Assembly (NCBI GenBank): GCA_934047225.1
Contig: OW203985.1
Location: 2,931,501-2,995,500, forward strand
Direction: 5' to 3'
Source of the DNA: Ypsolopha sequella
Lineage: Eukaryota; Arthropoda; Insecta; Lepidoptera; Ypsolophidae
DNA: 64,000 bases
The notes beneath the pieces were generated by a model. It worked only from the letters and a program-made list of their open reading frames with translations. It had not been told where the DNA came from and searched no databases. Position numbers and translations under genes: made by a program. Numbering within the stretch: position 1 is the stretch's first letter; each line of letters opens with the position of its first letter. Shown here in pieces: positions 11,323 to 22,165 of the stretch.

Positions 11323-12628
11323 ACAGACTTCGAAACTCATTGGTGCATGCTCACCTGACAGACTTCGAAACTCATTGGTGCATGCTCACCTGACAGACTT
11401 CGAAATTCATTGGTGCATGCTCACCTGACAAACTTCGAAACTCATTGGTGCATGCTCACCTGACATACTTCGAAACTCATTGGTGCATGCTTACCTGACA
11501 GACTTCGAAACTCATTGGTGCGTGTTTACCTGACAGACTTCGAAACTCATTGGTGCATGCTCACCTGACAGACTTCGAAACTCATTGGTGCATGCTCACC
11601 TGACAGACTTCGAAATTCATTGGTGTATGCTTACCTGACAGACTTCGAAACTCATTGGTGCATGCTGAACTGACAGACTTCGAGACTCATTGGTGCATGC
11701 TCACCTGACAAACTTCGAAATTCATTGGTGCATGCTTACCTGACAGACTTCGAAACTCATTGGTGCATGCTCACCTGACATACTTCGAAATTCATTGGTG
11801 CATGCTCACCTGACAAACTTCGAAATTCATTGGTGCATGCTCACCTGACAAACTTTGAAATTCATTGGTGCATGCTCACCTGACAAACTTCGAAATTCAT
11901 TGGTGCATGCTCACCTGACATACTTCGAAACTCATTGGTGCATGGTCACCTGACAAACTTCGAAATTCATTGGTGCATGCTCACTTGACAGACTACGAAA
12001 CTCATTGGTGCATGCTTACCTGACAGACTTCGAAATTCACTGGTGCATGCTGAACTGACAGACTTCGAAACTCATTGGTGCATGCTCACCTGACAAACTT
12101 CGAAATTCATTGGTGCATGCTTACCTGACAGACTTCGAAACTCATTGGTGCATGCTCACCTGACAAACTTTGAAACTCATTGGTGCATGCTTACCTGACA
12201 GACTTCGAAACTCATTGGTGCATGCTGAACTGACAGACTTCGAAACTCATTGGTGCATGCTCACCTGACAAACTTCGAAACTCATTGGTGCATGCTCACC
12301 TGACAAACTTCGAAATTCATTGGTGCATGCTTACCTGACAGACTTTGAAACTCATTGGTGCATGCTCACCTGACAAACTTCGAAATTCATTGGTGCATGC
12401 TTACAAGACAGACTTCGAAAGTCATTGGTGCATGCTTACCTGACAGACTTCGAAAGTCATTGGTGCATGCTTACCTAACAGACTTCGAAAGTCATTGGTG
12501 CATGCTTACCTGACAGACTTCGAAACTTATTGGTGCATGCCCAACTGACAGACTTCGAAACTTATTGGTGCATGCCCAACTGACAGACTTCGAAATTCAT
12601 TGGTGCATGCTCACCTGATATACTTCGG
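11323..12628 (+). repeat. 35-bp satellite-like array, about 37 copies
   Basis: The unit contains ACTTCGAAACTCATTGGTGC followed by ATGCTCACCTGACAG and repeats every 35 bp for about 1.3 kb. Variants alternate at a few sites: CTCACC, TTACC or CTGAAC, and CAGACT, CAAACT or CATACT. CTGAAC copies lie at 11661, 12046 and 12221, all multiples of 35 apart. Similar successions of variants follow them, which points to local block duplications. Copies are joined directly with no unique spacers, so this is not a CRISPR array. Confidence 0.97.
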
Positions 12629-12631
12629 AAC

Positions 12632-13390
12632 CCAGTCTCAAGATTGAGAGTCTACCACTACTGTTTGTATTAACTATATTACATATTAAAACGATAAGTT
12701 AATGTGATAGAATATCTCAGAATAATAAAATTAAAATATATTTTCTTCATATTAATTTCCTTTCAATGAATAACAACTTTGATACATCACATACATTTTA
12801 ATAGCATTAAAAAATGTTACGTTATTAAAAAAGTCCATATTTTTCCCCAAATTTCAGAATAACTGATACTTTCGGTGAATTTCATTTTATTTTACTTCAA
12901 AGTAAAGCGATTTTAGATGAGCAAATTCCTGAAGACGCGAAGGTATTTTGTTTACAGGTAAATAAGTATATATTAAAAAGAGCAAACTTCGAACTGGTGA
13001 CGGAGAATTGGTTTATTCCGAATATTTATTAATAATATGAGATAAAGGGTTTGGTCACAAGTACTTTCGAACCATTCAAATCTCAAGACATAGCTGTATG
13101 GGCTGTTTCCTTTGCCTTCCCACTTACTTTAAAAGTAAATTAATAAAAAGATAAATATATTTTAGAGCTTATTTTGTAAAAAATAATCAGGATTGTACGA
13201 TACGAGTGTAGATAATAGTATTGTATGCAACCGTGACATAATGAGAGACATTGGGACAAGAGTGCTTCGTTCGTTTCGTTCGTTTCGTATACGAGTGCCT
13301 GTTTAGCTTAACAAAGATATTCAAAAATTAAATTGAGTTTTTTAATTTTGAGCATGTGCGAATAATTTTTTTAAAAATTAAATACACTTT
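12632..13390. other. Unassigned stretch
   Basis: Nothing recognised apart from a short CGTTCGTTT triplication near 13268. Confidence 0.5.
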
Positions 13391-13395
13391 AACAG

Positions 13396-13620
13396 CTTTT
13401 AATGTTTTTTGTTTTTTTTTAAATGTAAATATACTGATAAATATGATAATACAAATATAACGTAATCTCAAGATATATTTCGGGTCCGACCTGGACCCGG
13501 CATCAGTTGAGTTTTAATAAAAATAAATAGACATTGACATAATATATGATAGAAGAGCACATGACATAATGACATATAAAACCTAGACTATTTACAATCT
13601 CTCTTAATGTTATCTTATAT
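13396..13620 (-). repeat. Hammerhead-bearing repeat, copy 1
   Basis: The core of this stretch matches 31671-32000 inverted: AAATATACTGATAAATA, GACATTGACATA and ACCTAGACTA blocks flank the hammerhead-like motif. Both copies also share an AACAGCTTTTA block in direct orientation, so the element has partly inverted ends. No coding region is visible. Confidence 0.65.
13467..13511 (-). ncRNA. Hammerhead-like ribozyme motif
   Basis: On the minus strand: CTCAA, CTGATGCC, a perfect six-pair stem GGGTCC/GGACCC with loop AGGTC, GAA, ATATAT, C, then TTGAG. CTCAA and TTGAG pair as stem I. ATATAT can form the minimal stem III, and C is a normal cleavage-site base. C3, U4, G5, A6 and G8 are present. Position 9 is C rather than A, with one extra C before stem II. 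Activity is therefore uncertain. Confidence 0.55.
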
Positions 13621-13653
13621 GATGATATATTATCATATATATATATTATATAT

Positions 13654-13729
13654 ATCTCTGATGGATTTCCTCGTTCCGTATATATATATATATATATATA
13701 TATACGGAACGAGGAAATCCATCAGAGAT
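13654..13729. repeat. Perfect palindrome with (TA)13 centre
   Basis: Arms 13654-13678 and 13705-13729 are exact inverted copies, each holding CGGAACGAGGAAATCC or its complement, around 26 bp of TA. The right arm continues into the LINE fragment at 13706. A piece of that LINE has therefore been copied in inverse orientation, or the palindrome caught the LINE break point. Confidence 0.95.
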
Positions 13730-13972
13730 CGAAAGTGACCGACATGGCCTGCCGAATTAATATGTTGCAGTGGAATTGGGCTGGCCATATTTGTAGCTGA
13801 CACGATGGCCGTTGGGGCCGAAAGGTGTTGGAATGGAGACCACGTACAGCAAAGCGTAGCGTAGGCTGACCTTCTGCCCGCTGGAACAACCAAGAGTGGC
13901 GAAATATTGAAGAGGCCTGTGTCGAGCAGTGGACGAACAAAAGCAGATGGATGGATGGATGGATGGATAAAG
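13706..13972 (+). pseudogene. LINE reverse-transcriptase C-terminal fragment
   Basis: Reading on the plus strand gives RSKVTDMACRI, WAGHIC, DGRWGRKVLEWRPRTAKRSVG, then EQWTNKSRWMDG. These are the signature C-terminal strings of a non-LTR reverse transcriptase common in insects (RTE-like by my recollection). In-frame stops after WAGHIC and SVG, and a gap where WTDDL should be, show it is dead. It ends in (GATG)n at about 13946-13970, the tandem 3' tail of this family. The related copy at 57440-57822 lies on the minus strand. Confidence 0.75.
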
Positions 13973-14454
13973 CAAAGTTGAAGTAATTTTGATATAAAGA
14001 TGACAAATAGTCATCGCTAGAAGAACTGACTGATTGATAGACCTTTAGTTTTTGACAGCTCTTATACTTAAAATAAATTAATCAAAACTCCAAGTAATCT
14101 AGTTTTATTAATTTTAAAGCAAAGGGTTCTAAATTTCACACTTAATAATATGAAGTTTTTGTTTTTAATGTTGCTGTTGCTTAATTTTTAAACATAAAAA
14201 AGAATCGTTCCAATTAATTTTGCAAGAAAATAATATTAAAACATTTTCGATACCTACTACTACATAGATTAAAACTGTCAACAACAAAAAAGTTTTGACA
14301 ACTCCGAACTGTCAATGATTGATAGTCAATCAGTCGATAATCAATCATATTCTTTCTAATTTGAATCGTGCGCGATCGAGCATAAAACAATGAGCTTTTC
14401 AAAATTCATGTGCATATTATTTTGTTTTTTCTTTCATTTACTGAGTATTTGTAT

Positions 14455-14700
14455 ATGTATCACTTGATAAACAGTGAAGGAAAACACTAAGAGGTAATTC
14501 TGCATGCTCTTAAAAGTTTGTAAGCGAATACGGCAATAAGGATAGTCTTTTATCTTATCACGTTGCGGTGCAACTATTGTCCATAAAAAGAGGGTGTACG
14601 ACTGATGACAGTTCTTCCAACATTCCACTCCTGGAAACAGCTCTGACACCTCCTTGGGATATATGTCGTGACGATACGTTTGAACGGTGTTCCATTAGTA
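14455..14700 (+). mobile_element. SINE fragment
   Basis: AGTGAAGGAAAACACTAAGA and a GCATGC block, then AATACGGCAATAAGGAT, a CACGTTG block and TATGTCGTGACGATACG, follow the same order as in the SINE at 8525-8880. It is diverged and lacks the tRNA head. Confidence 0.6.
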
Positions 14701-14842
14701 AAACTGCTGATTCACTAAGAGACTACTAGAAGCCACCAGTTACCTGCCAAACCTTGTTATATAAGACGTCACGTAGCAAAACTGCGTGAACATTATGAAG
14801 GTCTGAAAAATGAGATATGACCTACTTCAATTGTCACATTAA

Positions 14843-15105
14843 GGCAATATGTAACAAAATACGGGTGCTTCTTTTCTGTGTATTTCATGAAATACACGGA
14901 AATTTGTAATCAATTTCTGGTTTATGCACTTTTACAAAGTAATCTAGGGTTTTATAAATGGAAAATATGTTTGGATAAATTTTCCTCGATAGAAATAATT
15001 TTTGAAATGAGGTCTTCAAACACACTTTTTCTCCTCGTTTGACGAATAGGTAACCGAACTCATACATATTTTATTAGATGGGTTTCAACAATATCTAGAA
15101 GTATT
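14843..15105 (+). mobile_element. Truncated TTAA-flanked MITE
   Basis: After TTAA at 14839-14842 the sequence follows the left part of the elements at 25599, 33471 and 37758 (TTCTTTTCTGTGTATTTCATG, AAATTTTCCTCGATAGAAAT, GAGGTCTTCAAACACACTTT). It stops after TATTTTATTAG...ATATCTAGA, so the right end is lost. Confidence 0.7.
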
Positions 15106-16432
15106 TTTTTTTGTGAAATCTGTTTCTTTGAATACTCTTATTATTATTGGAGTGCATTAAAGAAATTTTGAATTGAAAAAATTTCGAAATTCTAACTTAC
15201 AGATACCAATGGAAACCTTGCGAATGCAGCATACACAATACAAAGGTAATAAGGTTTTGTTGAATAACTATTCAGTAAATTTTTAATTAACATAAGCGTT
15301 CTATTTCGATTAATTAGAAAAAGGCGGATTCTTCACAATCCGCTGTGAAACCGCTCTTAATGGGAGCTACGCTAACTCTTTCTGTAGAGCAAGGTAAATG
15401 TATTGCGACTGGCCAGAATTTTGGAAATAATATTTTGCATCGGACTGCAAAACAATTTTTTTTTGTGAATCAAAGTAAAAACCAGATCACAATTCACAAA
15501 AACAAAATCACCTCACGTGTAGAGGTGAGAAAAAATCAAAGTATTATTGGGGTTACCTTTGAAATTTCTGAAATTTTCTAACAGATTCATGAGTTAAAAA
15601 TTCCTGTAATTTCATAGCTATTTCCATTATTTGATTTTTGTTTGAAAGTTGATTTTAAGGTTTTGCATCTACGTATTAAATTTTGTTTTCATTGCCAGTT
15701 TGATAACTAAAATTAAATCTTCAAAAACAGTTTGTCCTAATCCTAAATGTCATCTATTTCCATGATAAGATTAAAATTTGTAGTAATATTTTAGCTGACA
15801 CGTTTTAAAAATTAAATTATTGTTGCTGTTAGCTTAATGTTGTATCATTTATACAAAAAAGAAATAATAAAATTTGGATTTGTCATTCCTTAAAAAAAAT
15901 GCAAAAGTGATAGTACTGAAAATTCAGTTTCCTTCAAATTCTCCATACAAAGCAGTGTGCACCTAATATTATAAATAAATGTTTTATTTCTTTTTAAATT
16001 ATTTGCAATCAAAGAATGATAAAGCTTTTACTGTGGGATCATTTAAGGTCTGGGCTCTTTGAAAATTCGACTTTAATCCAACAAAGAAAAGTCAAATCTT
16101 TTATGAACCCATTCAATCAAATGTTACTGAAATAAACCCCGAGAAAGGTTTCCTAATAAACATTTACTGGTGTTTCTTGGAAATTCCGTCGATTTGCGGC
16201 GGAAATTTGGGAAAATTGTTCAAGTAACAATAAGGAGGGCTCGTCATTTTAGCTTGATTCTGTAATTTCGTAATTTAAGCGGCGAAAGATGCCCCTTTAT
16301 TGATTTGTTTAATGTACCGCAATAACGAGAAGTTCAAATGAAAATCAGAAAAGAAATTTATTTCAGTTATTTACTGTATGATTTAATTGATTTATTTATA
16401 GCAATACCATTTTCGTCACGTCAAGCAATGTA
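15106..16432. other. Unassigned stretch
   Basis: A GAGTGCATTA-type repeat fragment lies near 15140. A 78-codon frame at 15345-15581 has no recognisable domain. Nothing else is supported. Confidence 0.45.
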
Positions 16433-16754
16433 GGGTGACTGGTTGATATAGCCAAATCCATACTGGAGATTTGGTAAGTAGAACCAAGGTTCAATTATAA
16501 TTATCCTTTTTTGCAAAATATGAAAAATATTATTTGTGCCCTGTTTAAGAACAACCCCGAGTAGTATAGGAAGCCTAAAATTTATTTTATTTCTGACTAG
16601 TTATACCTGCCGTACGGCAAAATATTTTTGTTTCGAGGTTATTCACTAATTTTTGTGCAATATTTAAGCAAGGTTAAATTGGAGTCATTGCGCTTTGTAA
16701 GAAGTTTAGAAAACTAGATTTTTTATAAAACAACATAGCAAGGGAAGGGTTCTG

Positions 16755-16915
16755 ATTGGTTATCTAAGAGGTATTATAATAAATTAGGCCAATCACAGCG
16801 CAGAATTGCGGTGTTATAATGTAATATTATAATATCGATCAAACGATGTAGGAACTTATAAAACCACTTTTGATGTTGTAATTACGTTATTGCAGTTACG
16901 TTATTGAAGTTGATA
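16755..16915. repeat. Dispersed repeat, copy B
   Basis: Partner of 186-345. It ends with a short local duplication of TTACGTTATTG(C/A)AGTT. Confidence 0.6.
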
Positions 16916-17816
16916 AAATATTTTAGAGCAATATTTTGTTAAGACTGTAGTTAAATTTAACTTATTTATTTTTCTGTATTAGAGACGTTTGTAAAAAAAA
17001 TGTCATTATGCACAATTATTTTGAGCTCATAATCAGGATTTTACGATATGAGTGTAGATAAAAAGTAATAAAAGTATTTACTGAAAGACAGATGACACTA
17101 ACTTGGGATCACAGACATTATGAGAAAAATCATAAATTTATGCTTAAAATATGATAAGAATTTATTTAGCTTTGTTGTTGTACAAAAGGTGTCTTAAATA
17201 ATAAGTATCAAACAAGAACCCTATAAGGGTGCTGCTAAATTAAGTCAGTGACTAGTTACATAAAAGTATAACAACTTACAAGTCTTACTACTAATTTGCC
17301 TAAACTACTAACAACAAAATATACTCGACACGGCCGTAAACAAATGACGTCCGAGTGCATTAGCAATTACAATATTTTGCTGAGTTTTTTTTTCCACATT
17401 TGTCTGACAGGGATCTTTTTGCGTGTTGACGGTATCCAATCAGTTACCGTGGCGTACTCCTCTCAAAATATATATTATCAATGACAGTCAGGAGGTTTGG
17501 ATGTCTGGTTGTCAGTGCGCGTGGGCCTTCCTTGTTTTATTACGTCAGGGAAATATTTACGTGGTATTCTTGCTTCTGAAAATAAAGTTTTCATTTTCTT
17601 TATTGGGAAACAAACAGTTATAATTTTTACATACTTACTAATAATATTATAGCTAATACTTAAACAAAAAACAGTTTCCACTTAACAGTATCGTATCAAA
17701 ACAAATAAATTAAAGCACTACAAAGAAAAATATAACATGCAAAACTTAAAAAACAACAGCTCTGATATCTAATGTTAACAATACTAAAAGATTACAAGAA
17801 TAAATTAAATATATAT
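16916..17816. other. Unassigned stretch
   Basis: Short overlapping frames on both strands (17296-17681) show no domain. No repeat was recognised. Confidence 0.45.
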
Positions 17817-17817
17817 A

Positions 17818-18082
17818 TAAAGTGACTTTTTGATCATCGTTCAAATTCATACTGGAGGCTTGATAAGTGATCAGTATCTTGGATCAGTAACAATGTTTGT
17901 GAAATTCGTAAAATAAAATTTCGGCTTTCCATAGAAATTCAGTTCCAGTCCCGAGTGAATCACTATGGGGAGTCGAAATTTCATTTTATGAATTTCACCA
18001 AAATTGTTATCATTGATCCATGATACTGATCACTTGCCAAGCCACCAGTATGCATTTGGACGATGATCAAAAAGTCACCTTG
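17818..18082. mobile_element. Palindromic MITE, CAAGGTGA family, copy 1
   Basis: It is almost entirely self-complementary. The right end reads ATGATCAAAAAGTCACCTTG and the left end is a slightly mutated inverse copy. Arms exceed 100 bp and share CATACTGG, TGATCAGTATC and AACAAT blocks. It matches 44956-45217 closely over its full length. TATA-type flanks suggest TA-directed insertion. Fragments of the same end occur near 2310-2345 and 16435-16480. Confidence 0.85.
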
Positions 18083-18825
18083 TATATTACAAGCAAAGAG
18101 AAATCAAAATTTTTAGTACATACTTAAAAGTTCATTATTTCATATCATTATAATAATTATAACTAAAGAAAGTTTAGACGGCAAAATGTCAAGAACTATC
18201 ATAATCATCCATCACCCTACCGCAACGAGATACCCGTTCACCATCTCTCAGCTTACTGTCAGATCAGGAAATGTCATCAGTGCGGAACCCGGCAGCGTGT
18301 TTACAAAGGCTACGACGTTTTAGTCCCGCATAGAATTTAGTTCAATATTTGACCCAAACCTCTTAGACTTTGTTAATTGTTTTATATGAATTTTTGTCCT
18401 GGAAATGCTATATTTTATGCTCTTCTTTCGCCTTTAGCTTCTTTGGACTGCAATTTGAGCAGGCTTCTTTGTGTTATAATTGACAATAGTTTAGGCAATA
18501 CGAAGTGCAAAAAATTATAGTAATTAGGAAGTGCAAGTAAACGGAGTTCGGCTGGTTAGCAATAAATATAAAGATTCAAGGCTATAAGTATGTATGTTGT
18601 AGTTGGATAATAAGTATAATAAAAATGACAAGGGTCTTCTTGCTCTGTTTCTCTTCGCTCGGTTCCCGAATTTATGATCACAAGCAACCTAACACACTTC
18701 TCTTCGCTTCGCTAGTCGTTGCACCTATTTTTGATTTTTGTTGAAAGACTTTCTTTAATTTCCTAACGCATTTAAATTCTTGAAACAAATAATATTTATA
18801 TGGTTTTTTTATCATGATTTAATTT
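18083..18825. other. Unassigned stretch
   Basis: Near 18640-18720 a TCTCTTCGCTCGG...CTTCGCTTCGCT segment resembles the inverted one at 36060-36145. This is a weak dispersed-repeat signal. Confidence 0.4.
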
Positions 18826-19055
18826 ATACTTGCGATTGTCGGCACTTGGTGAAACTTAGAAAGCATCTTTAATAAAACTCACTTGTACACTATTTCACAC
18901 ATTTAATTAAAAGTAATACACCCAACCGGTTTCGAATAATTAATTCATGTTCAAGGGGTTTTTATTTATTTTCGAACTACTGCAACTATGTGCTGTAAAA
19001 ACCAATATTATTTTTGTAGTGTGAAATAGTGTACAAGTGAGTTTTATTAAAGATG
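18826..19055. repeat. Perfect 37-bp inverted repeat around a hammerhead-like motif
   Basis: Arms 18864-18900 and 19019-19055 are exact inverted copies (CACTTGTACACTATTTCACAC within the left arm). The loop carries, on the minus strand at 18913-18962, CCCTTGAACAT, a GAAT/ATTC stem and GAAACCGGTTGGG. After that come ATTAAATGTGTGAAATAGTG and ACAAGTGAG. The preceding GATTGTCGGCACTTGGTG (18834) recurs inverted near 45860, linking this element to the one at 45245. Confidence 0.8.
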
Positions 19056-19059
19056 TTTT

Positions 19060-19880
19060 ATCATGATTATAATGACAAATTTCCTTAAAAATTCTAATAT
19101 GATCAATGATTTGTGATCAATTTAGCCACTACAAACACAAACTTGATATGATCGGATGCGGGACTAAAATGTATTAGCCTTTGTAATCTCGCAACCCGGT
19201 ATCATGAACTGAAAGTCTATCAGCTTATGCTCGAACCCTATTACCTATAGCTCCTCGGGAAATGGGATTCCTTGTTCTCTGATGTCGTGTGATAGAGTAC
19301 GTTACTGGCACCTTTTACTTCAGTCGGTGTACAAAAGTTTGCCCGACGAGATCTCATTATTATATCTACATATTATTACGCCAACTTTGGTTTTCTTAGC
19401 TTTTAAAAAAAAAACAACATATTTTCTTTATAACACTTATTACACATTTACACAAATAATAAGGGCGTACTTTTAAAATTTATAATATACACATAATACA
19501 TATATAAAATAAATAAACGTACAAAACATAAATAATATTTGAAATCTAAGACGAGTACTGTGGACAAAAATTGTTTTACTTTTATTTTAGAAGATAGAAT
19601 AGAATATGATAGATTTATTTGGTATTTTAACATTATTACTTAAAACTAACAACGTGAGACTAATAATAATACCAAATAGGTCTCCACTCAGCATGTGTCA
19701 TGAACATGGCTAGCGCCATGATGCTGATTTTCAGTGGAAGTAAATATATACATATATTGTACTATAACAAGCTTTTCAATAAATCACATAAAATATACAG
19801 TATAAAAAAGGTATTCCAGATATTTTTTCATGTCAATGAAATTAAATATATTTGAAATGAAATAAAATATATTTATTTAT
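19060..19880. other. Unassigned stretch
   Basis: No recognisable gene. AT-rich with short frames only. Confidence 0.45.
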
Positions 19881-20120
19881 ATAAGATCTTTCAATTTAAA
19901 TGGAAAGTAATTTAGGAGGTGATTCAGTATCGTTAAAACATCACATTCCACTGCAAACAACTTTTTTTTCACTTCTCAGTACAAAGTGGTCCGATCAGCT
20001 GACTCAGTTTGTATGGACAAGTGAAGAAAAAGTTGGCGCAAACATAAGTACTTTTCAGTGGAATGTGATGTATTAACGATACCTTCTAAATTACTTTCCA
20101 TTTAAATTGAAAGACCTTAT
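19881..20120. mobile_element. Palindromic MITE
   Basis: The ends are inverted copies of at least 65 bp: TCTTTCAATTTAAATGGAAA then GTAATTTAG, and CATCACATTCCACTG, on both sides. The element is about 240 bp and sits in TATA-rich flanks. The arms are only lightly diverged. Confidence 0.85.
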
Positions 20121-20254
20121 ATAATGTAGGTTTATCAAATACACTTATTACAGGTCGGTTTTAATGTAATATAATTAAATAATCTATGTCCATATTTAAT
20201 AGTTTTATGTAATAAATAATAATATGGGAAAACACACAGGGAAATAATAAAGGT

Positions 20255-20410
20255 TGGGTTTACATCACTTTAATAAAAAAATACAATTGAATAAACTAAA
20301 AATTAGGAATAAGGAATAAATAATACCTATTACAAATATATGCATAACTCCGCCCATTCGATTATTCTTGCTAAGAAAAAGGGCAAGAAACTTAGAAAGA
20401 TCATGTTTTT
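20255..20410 (-). repeat. Fragment of the (GAATTT)n retroposon family
   Basis: ACTCCGCCCATTCGATTATT and GGGCAAGAAACTTAGAAAGA match 25065-25125 and, in shorter form, 58305-58350. The tail is missing here. Confidence 0.55.
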
Positions 20411-20657
20411 TTTTTTTTGTAATATTAGTTAAAACAACTAAATGTTAAAAAAAGCCTTTACTTTAAATTAATAAAGAGATAAAAAATACAAGACAGGAGA
20501 ACATTATGTCATGAAGGCAAAAAAATATATAATACCTTTGTCTACGTGTCCCATATAGTCCATCTGCTTTTACAGTAATTTCGTCTATTAACTAAATAAT
20601 GTTAATTCTTGAGGAATCATAACATAAAATAAATATTCCAAGTCATGATTCATCTAA

Positions 20658-20697
20658 AAAGCCTGACGATGTTATTTTAACGAAACCGGTCGCTAGT
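20658..20697 (+). ncRNA. Hammerhead-like motif with canonical core
   Basis: Order on the plus strand: AAAAAGC, CTGACGA, T, stem GTTA/TAAC with loop TTT, GAA, ACCGGT, C, GCTAG. CTGANGA and GAAA are exactly the conserved hammerhead core. AC/GT gives the minimal stem III, C is a permitted cleavage base, and AGC/GCT gives stem I. The one departure is a single extra T between the core and stem II. Confidence 0.55.
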
Positions 20698-20867
20698 GTA
20701 ATATATAAAATAAGTCGATCAGGTACCAAGAATCTATTTACATAATATAACATAAGTTATTCATGGTCATCTCGTTATTCTACCAATTCTTTTTAGACCC
20801 CCTTATGTCCCAAAATGGGCCGAAATATATCTCCGAAATAACATGAACTATTTTATTGTATGAATAA

Positions 20868-20947
20868 AACACTTGTACTATTTCACAACCTATTATTTCA
20901 CTATTTCCCAACTAGTTTCACCTTGTCGGCATTATCAAGGGATGGTT
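20868..20947 (-). repeat. Hammerhead-like repeat fragment
   Basis: On the minus strand: CCCTTGATAAT, GCC/GGT stem with loop GACAA, GAAACTAGTTGGG, then AAATAGTG and TACAAGTG. CCC and GGG can pair as stem I. The downstream blocks are the same as in the 18826-19055 element. Confidence 0.5.
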
Positions 20948-21181
20948 TATTTATATATTGCACAAACATAGTGTATGTATAGAGGTAATATAACGAATAA
21001 CAGCAATGACCAAAACTAATTTGGCTGTAATTAAATACAATATGTAAACAATCTCATCAAAAAATCAATTATATTGTTTACTTTACTGTATGTACAATTA
21101 TTTTGTAACTATCTTATTGTTTTTATTGTGTATTTTATTTTAAATGATTTTTTATTTTTCAATATCTGAATTAACAGGTAA

Positions 21182-21576
21182 GGCCCACTTAAGTCAAAAA
21201 ATAGAGGGTTAAGAAAAAGCTCTCTTGCACCAATCAAAATCTCGGGTTAAACTAGGGTTAAACTAAGAGAAAGTCATCAGAATTTAACCCGACTCTCACC
21301 TCGAGTTAAACTCGGGTTAGCGAAGTAATGTTACCAGTTTGATTTAAATTGTGTTGTTTCCAATGACATTATATAGATACTATACCTCATTGGTTGCAAC
21401 TAATTACTTTATGGTAAAATCAAACGTCAAACAATCGCTTAGCTCGGGTTTACTAACCCACTTCGATATTATCATGGTGCAATAGGACTAATGAAATGTC
21501 GGGTTAGTTAACTCTTCCCTTGGGTTAGTTAACCCGAGGGTTAAGGATTTTTTCTCTATCATGCTGCAAGTGGGCC
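21182..21576. mobile_element. PIF/Harbinger-like MITE (TAA duplication)
   Basis: The element begins GGCCCACTT and ends AAGTGGGCC, flanked by TAA on both sides. Inner ends are also inverted (AGAGGGTTAAG against TTAACCC...). The 395-bp body is rich in AACCCGAG/CTCGGGTT blocks and has no coding capacity. Confidence 0.8.
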
Positions 21577-21879
21577 TAAATGATTCCAGAGTCTTGCAGC
21601 GTATACATAATATGAGTCACTATAAAAACCTGTTCTGTTTTCTGAAATAGATAACCGTTCACTTTTGCACGATTGCGCATTTCACGACCGCGTTAATTAA
21701 TAAATAAAAAACGTTCACGGAGGTAACTAGTTACCTCCTAAGAGTATAAGGGTTTTCTGGAGAACAGAAAGAATGTGATTATTTCTGCGAAGACTTATCG
21801 GGAGCCAATTTAACTGGGAACGGAACTGACTTGGTAAAAAAACTTTACAAACGTTGCATAAAAATACAAACACATAAAT

Positions 21880-22160
21880 ACATAGTCACGGTATGAACCC
21901 CCGAGGCGGTCTCAGAGGAGTTTGTGAGTGTTTATTGTGTAAATTAGGATGAGGATTATTATGACCCACCGTGATAGATGGTGATGGTGAGCCATATCGC
22001 CGTATTTCGGGCACAAATTGGAGCCATAGCTTAACTTGCCTTCCGTAGTACGCAGACCGACCACTGAATTTGTGAGGCCCTTTTAATATGCCCCTACTGG
22101 ATTTGAACCCGTGACCTCCGGATTAGTGGTCGGGCACTCAAACCACTAGACTAAAGAGGC
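21880..22160 (-). mobile_element. tRNA-derived SINE with clear head
   Basis: Read on the minus strand, the head has an A-box-like TAGTCTAGTGG and a B-box-like GGGTTCAAATCC about 34 bp apart, the spacing of a tRNA-type polymerase III promoter. The body has TGTGCCCGAAATACGGCGAT, a CATCACGGTGGG block and a tail near CGTGACTATG. This is the best example of the family in the window. It is not a working tRNA gene, because the acceptor stem is absent. Confidence 0.8.
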
Positions 22161-22165
22161 GAATT

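Noticed and set aside
11323..12628. Regular 35-bp repeats resembling a CRISPR array
   Set aside because: Units join directly with no unique spacers, there are no cas genes, and the surrounding DNA is eukaryotic.
22085..22160. tRNA gene on the minus strand
   Set aside because: A and B boxes are present, but there is no acceptor stem and the sequence continues into a SINE body.
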